Shown here: positions 58,910-64,000 of the stretch, one piece after another
How the letters are laid out: every line of letters starts with the position of its first letter
How positions within the stretch are numbered: position 1 is the first letter of the stretch
Source: Bathymodiolus brooksi
Taxonomy: Eukaryota; Mollusca; Bivalvia; Mytilida; Modiolidae
DNA length: 64,000 nt
Assembly (NCBI GenBank): GCA_963680875.1
Contig: OY804579.1
Span: 57,611,718 to 57,675,717, forward strand
Reading direction: 5' to 3'
Translations under genes and position numbers: made by a program
Notes under the pieces: model-generated
The model's input: the letters and a program-made list of their open reading frames with translations, nothing else
Database searches by the model: none
Told to the model about the DNA's origin: nothing

Positions 58910-59295
58910 TTTTATCCTGCGCTGATTCTCTTTGAGCAGTCAAATTGCATTGATTGGATAAATTTTTGTTATATACGGTCACTGACAAAAATATGGCTTT
59001 TCTGGTACATAATTACTGTTGAGCAACAAACGGAAACAATGGTGAAAGTATAACTGCTGATGTCACAGATTACACATTTGAAAACATTCAGAATGACGCT
59101 TGTTTCAGCTATTTTCCGACAATTTGGCAGTTGTTTTGGACTTTTTGATATTGCAGGATAAACACAATATAGGTACATTGTTGTTAAATATAAAATTAAT
59201 TTGCACTTGCTTTTCTACCTGTTTTTAAAGCTCCTACAAATAAATTTTATATTTTCGGACAATGTACATATATTGTATATATAACTGTTTAATGA
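58910..59295. repeat. Dispersed repeat related to 29950-30180
   Basis: GACAATTTGGCAGTTGTTTT, TTGCAGGATAAACACAATA, GTACATTGTTGTTAAATA and TTAATTTGCACTTGC in the same order and spacing as the earlier copy. Confidence 0.6.
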
Positions 59296-59949
59296 ACTAA
59301 TTTGTAGTTTTATAGGGGCATATAAAATTGACAAGTATCCTCACAAGTTTGTAATGAACTGGTTCCTTGTCTTTTACACTCCGATATACCGTAATTCAAA
59401 ATAAAACATTCAATTCTAAAATAATTTAGCAATGCAATTTTTTAATGAGCATTAAAAAATGTTTAAACAATGCAATTTTTTTTTCAAATCTAGACTAGTT
59501 AGTGTTAAAAAACAGATGGTCTTGTGATATGCACGTGCCTTATTATGTAATACATCTAATGTTTCACTGTTATATCATAAAAATAAATGTAGACTACTAT
59601 ATACCATTGTTGTTTGTTTTGTTTTTTTGGAGGAGGGACAACTTAAAACTGTTCCAGAGTTTAAATGATTAAATCATAAGTGTAGCAAAACAATAAAGAT
59701 TCAAGCTTGCACAAATGAAGATCACAAGAATCAGGGCAGTACGAACCTTCGGGGTCCAGTTTTACATTGGCTGCATTAGAATAAATAAAAAAAAATATAA
59801 TTCTCAAGAACCAGGAATATTTATGAAAAGAAAGTTTAAACAGTGGTGATAAACTATTCCACCAATATCAACAGCTACATTATGAACAATCACCTCTCAC
59901 TGAACACAGAAAAAGAACATGATCATATGAAGTGGAACAATTGGATTAC

Positions 59950-60290
59950 AAATATTTGAGTTTCAACTTTGATAAATATCAAGGAAGTTCCTCAGAATTA
60001 TTATATATTGGAAATGTACCTTGTAACCTATATTCTGAAACCCAGAAAAACAATAGCTGTGAAACTGTACAAAATGTCTTTTAAAATATTTGAATTCCAA
60101 CTTTGGTTAATATCCAGAAATACTCTTCGATTTTTAAGGAAAATGTACCTACATGTAACACTCATTCTACATTTCTGGGACCAGAAGAACAATATCTGTA
60201 ACATGGAATAATTAGATTTCAGAATATTTGAATTCCAACTTTGGCAAGTTTTCTGAATAACTCTCAGTCCTATTAATTGGTGCGATGGCT
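59950..60290. repeat. Short tandem of a ~135-bp dispersed unit
   Basis: Three partial units around TTTGAGTTTCAACTTTGATA, TTTGAATTCCAACTTTGGTT and TTTGAATTCCAACTTTGGCA, each followed by ATATC(C)A and AACAATATCTGTAACATGG-type blocks. Relative at 26530. Confidence 0.6.
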
Positions 60291-60544
60291 GGGAGATTTG
60301 TAGCACATTCATGAACCAGGTATTTTTTCTTTATTGTGGTTGATAGCTTTTCTGGGGCCAAATGAAAGGGGGTTGTTTTTGTTAACAGCAGCTCTATTAT
60401 TTGGAATGAAGCATACATATGAAATGCAGATTTTAGTCTGGTACAAATGAAAACTCAATTGTCTATTTGGGTTCAAAGATTAACATAGACAGCAATGGAG
60501 AATATGTCAAAAATTGCATAAAGCATTATTGTGATATGTAGATT

Positions 60545-61498
60545 CAGGTTTGCACAAATTAAGTGGAGTTTTTGATTTGACGACATGTTTGTTATGTTCG
60601 GTGGGTGTGTTTTTCAACAGACAGTCGGTATTCCTATGGGTACCAGCTGTGTTCTTCTCGCCGACTTGTTCCTTTATTCGTTCGAGGCAGACTTCATACT
60701 GCAGCCTCTCAAGAAAGAGGAAAAGAAGGTAGCCTGGTCGTCTTTAAATTGACATTCCGCTATACAGATGATGTCCTTTCACTGGCTAATTCTAAGTTTG
60801 GTGATTTTGTTGATGAATATATCCAACTGAACTTGTAATAAACGATATCACAGATACAGCTATGTGTGCTTCATACCTTGACCTACACCTCGAAATTGAC
60901 AGTGGGCCTGTTAAGAACGAAACTTAACAATAAGAGATGATTTAAATTTTCCTCGTTGTGAACTTTCTATTTATATGTAGTAATTCAATATTCCAGTAGC
61001 ACCAATACTTGGAGTATACATCTCTCGGTTGATCCATATTCCATAGCTTGTGGTTCTTTTCGATTTACTTGATAGAGGATTGCTGCTAACAAGGAAGCTA
61101 CTGAACCAAGGGTTCCTAGGGGTTAAACTGCTGAAATCATCATTTGGAAAGTTTTACGCCCGCCACAATTACTTGGTTAACCGTTACGGAATATCTGTGT
61201 CACAAATGACCACGGATGTTCCGTTTGTCGTAATCACAACCCGGTCATTTCCTCGTTGGTGACCTATCGCCGGGTTTGTAACAAGTGTAACACGACGGGT
61301 GCCACATATGCAGCAGGAACTGCTTATCCTTCCGGAGTACCCGAGTTCACCCCCGGTTTTTAGTGGGGTTCGTGTTCTTTATTTTTCTGCTAGTGTTTTG
61401 TTGATCATCATTTGTCCTTTTGACCTTTTTCTTTTGGCCATTATATTGTCTGTCCTTTTTTGATTACCCCTTTGGTATCTTCAAACATTTCTTAGTAT
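60545..61498 (+). pseudogene. Reverse-transcriptase relic, frameshifted
   Basis: FQQTVGIPMGTSC (60613 onward) and ADLFLYSFEADF are RT palm motifs. After a frame change, FRYTDDVLSLANSKFGDF holds the catalytic Y-x-D-D box. Further on are ASYLDLHLEIDSG, then FLDRGLLLTRKLLNQGF... and NRYGISVSQMTTDV, each in changed frames. This arrangement is like a group of invertebrate retroelements I would place near Penelope-like elements, with low certainty. Non-coding tail 61300-61498 (TTCACCCCCGGTTTTTAGTG to CCCCTTTGGTATCTTC). Several frameshifts and a deletion: inactive. The same tail occurs alone at 27540, 29190 and 33290. Confidence 0.75.
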
Positions 61499-61499
61499 A

Positions 61500-63300
61500 T
61501 TTATACCCACGGTCTATGGTTTCTGAGCCCTTATGCTCCAAAATGGACTGCTATGGACTTGTTTTCTTCAAATCTTCTAAAGAAACATCATTGTGATTAT
61601 TCTATTTTGTACCAATTAATTACCCAATCTCTGTAGGGTTCGGGTACTGGAAGATCATGTGCTACGTTTACTAATAGTTTACTAGGTGAGGAATTCAGTC
61701 TCTATCCAGAACTGATCCTTGAAGGAAACTGGATTATATATTTTACCCTTCCACGACTACTGATTGTTTTCGGTCGGAAAGGATTTTTTTAAATCAATCT
61801 GTTGGTTTTCCTCTAGTATCGTATTAATATAATTTATGTACCAACAAGTCGTGACTGATGTTAATTTATCAAGTGGCTATCCTGTAGAAAATTCGTTATC
61901 AAACAGTTAGCTTGTTTCCCTTCATGAATGTCTCCGGTAATATCATCAATAAGTTTCGCATGACAGACCTTCTCTAAAGCCATGATGGAGCGAAACATTG
62001 AATGTTGTGTGAATCTGCTGTGGCATCTGTGTAGTTCATTATATGTGAAATATTGCTATTGTTCCACGATATTACTGCAAATACAAGTCAAAGATATAGT
62101 CCAGTCAATTTACGAAAAACACCAACAAATTTGCAACAGAAATTGTTTTATGAGTTGTTTTTATTTGATAGATTGCAAAACAATATACTAAAAGTCTTCC
62201 AAAATCTACCCGGTGCGACTTCTTGAAATAAGATTTTAAAAATACCAATTGATGGATAGCTGCTTCAGACATTTTCCATTTCTAGAAAATTGGCTAACAT
62301 TTTTTTGCTGTTTTCAATACGCCGTGTAAATCTCCTGTTTCATAAGACCGTCAATGATATATTATAATATGGTTGCATTTCCAGTGACAGTTCATGTAGT
62401 ACTCTTAGTATTATGTTTTCATGACCAGTATCCTTGAGTGGAATTTGACAACAGTGTTGCTATACATGTATATAAAAACAATGTGAAGCTAGCCCACAAT
62501 TCTAGACCACCGATACTACTAGCCCGCAATTCTAACGGCTACGTCCGGCTATTTTCATCGCGAAAATTCTTTATCTAAGTACATGATCAAAATCTAATTT
62601 AAATATGATGAATACATTTACTATGAAATATAGAAGCGAAACGAACCGGGCGAATGGAAATAGGAGCAAAACGACCCATGGACGAACGGGATTCGGGGTG
62701 AAACGACCAGGATTCTCACAAGGATAACGGTCATGTTTATTAATTTTATTTTTTATGTTTTAAAGAATCGAAAAGAAGAAGAAGGATAGAATGGACAAGA
62801 ATGAGTGTTTACATATATCAACATTATTATTTGTAATAATATTTTCTTACCTGCCATCATCTCGCTGTGGGTTTAAAATGAAGAATGAAAATTGATCTTG
62901 TTTATATTGATCCAACGCGGACGTGTTAGAAGACACCCGACCATAAAAGAGTAAAATCCATTACCCGATCTCGCTAATAGTAATTATGTGCTTCTTCAAA
63001 TATGTTTACGATAATCTTCCATATAATTCTATAAAAAGCTAGTTACAAATGGCATCCCAAAATGATCATTACACATTCACCTCTAAGAAGAGCGATAAGT
63101 GTACCGTAGTGTCGCTGCAGTCAACATATATCCACACTTACTGTTGACCTGACCAAGTTGTCATTGTGGCTACCCCGATAGAAATTTAAAATATTTCCTT
63201 ATTAATGAGATATTTCACCCGTGTAGAAAGATATATTTGTTGTAATATCATTCATTTGTAGATTTCGATCCTACGTTCACGATGTAAACAAATGTTTCGT
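61500..63300. other. Intergenic-like stretch, nothing recognised
   Basis: AT-rich with a few GC-richer short segments (62500-62720, with AGCCCGCAATTCTA repeated and GAAACGA-type blocks). No gene or clear repeat element. Confidence 0.4.
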
Positions 63301-63302
63301 GA

Positions 63303-64000
63303 TAAATGCATTTTCTTCTTCTTCTTCTTCTTCTTCTTCTTCTTCCAATACAGTGCAGTCCTCTAATTGAAAATTATCGCACTATTGTCCATACTGGGTG
63401 TGACAACAAAGGTGCAAAACATATTTACAGATGGAAGTTAAAAAAACAGTCTGATTATGTGATAGTGCAGCTCAGTACTCCCTGCTTGAAAGCATCCAGG
63501 GAGGTACTATCCACTAATGGTTGTGGAAGGCTGTTCCATATCCTGCTGTATGGGAAAAAGGAGTGCCTGTATGTTGAGGTTCTGATCCGTCTTTTGCTCT
63601 TAATAAATTTCCAGAATCTTTTAGGATTTACGCTTAGTTCTGGATTAATAATATTGTTAATGTAATCTCTATAGGCTTTTCTACATTCCTTCTGAGTTGT
63701 GCTTTTCAGTCGATGGTATCTATCATAATCAAGTTTACGTTTAGTCTTTCTGGCTTTTTCATAGCTTCTCTTTTTCTGTCTAGTCAGTTGTTTGATTTTC
63801 TGGTTTATTCATGGTTGATTAAATCTTGAAGTCGACATTTTTGATGGTACTGTTTCTTCAAGTATATGCAGTAAATTGGATTTAATGAATTCCCACATTT
63901 CAGTTATTGAGCTATCCAGGTTAAATTTCTCAAAAAAGTTACCGACATATTCCTAGCCTTTTCTGCTATTTATTTCATAAGGGAGGAAAACACAAAAGTC
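63303..64000 (-). mobile_element. CR1/Jockey-like LINE, internally deleted, (GAA)n tail
   Basis: Read on the - strand, 64000 to about 63590 encodes the ORF2 linker before the RT (QKIKQLTRQKKRSYEKARKT, then YRDYINNIINPEL and PKRFWKFIKSKRR), with one in-frame stop in NQP*INQ. It passes directly, still in frame, into the extreme C-terminus (IRTSTYRHSFFPYSRIWNSL then PLVDSTSLDAFKQGV) and a stop. The whole RT domain is missing. A 3' UTR and a (GAA)n tail (63309-63342) follow. The left flank of the element is outside the window. Confidence 0.78.

Noticed and set aside
63306..63665. Plus-strand 119-codon frame beginning MHFLLLLLLLLLLP
   Set aside because: The Leu run is a (TTC/CTT)n microsatellite and the rest is antisense to LINE ORF2, so the signal-peptide look is false.

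Overview
This window is eukaryotic, AT-rich and made mostly of introns and repeats. It fits a marine mollusc, probably a bivalve: it carries two tRNA-derived SINE families, repeats whose ends read TTAGCTCACCTG and GCCTCTAGTT, many short inverted-repeat elements and long minisatellites. No operons, bacterial-type genes, tRNA, rRNA or CRISPR are visible. The organism call is inference from repeat style, not from a marker gene.

The only host gene I can support is the 3' two thirds of a prominin (CD133) family gene on the + strand. Eighteen coding exons between 1791 and 46046 join in a consistent phase and give about 610 residues: the end of extracellular loop 1, TM3 (exon 20499-20645), TM4 (22066-22192), extracellular loop 2 (23989-41478), TM5 (43757-43929) and a His/Ser/Pro-rich cytoplasmic tail that stops at 46044-46046. 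A further exon at 50452 is 3' UTR, or gives an alternative C-terminus. The 5' exons (signal peptide, TM1, TM2) lie outside the window.

Layout: 1-9133 holds four exons and introns with a nested repeat block (2250-4140) and a 29-bp minisatellite (about 5700-7740). The 11-kb intron 9134-20498 holds a young 5'-truncated LINE inside a SINE (9448-10901) and an 8.9-kb 50-bp satellite (10971-19900), itself split by a 1-kb inverted-repeat transposon. 20310-20645 is the TM3 exon, whose splice acceptor plus first 41 bases are present in four tandem copies. 20646-46048 holds the remaining exons among SINEs, MITE-like elements, a 35-bp array, a 4.8-kb repeat with a 312-bp core array (35975-40752), a 63-bp array and a 90-bp array. 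46204-48465 is a related repeat with a 332-bp core. 50452 onward looks like 3' UTR and intergenic DNA with MITEs. 60545-61498 is a frameshifted reverse-transcriptase relic, and 63303-64000 is an internally deleted LINE on the - strand.

The most interesting features are the tandem acceptors in front of TM3, which stay in frame and would each add a 19-residue hydrophobic segment; the clean 8-bp target-site insertion in the satellite; hairpin-headed elements at three sites; and repeated internal tandem amplification inside mobile elements.
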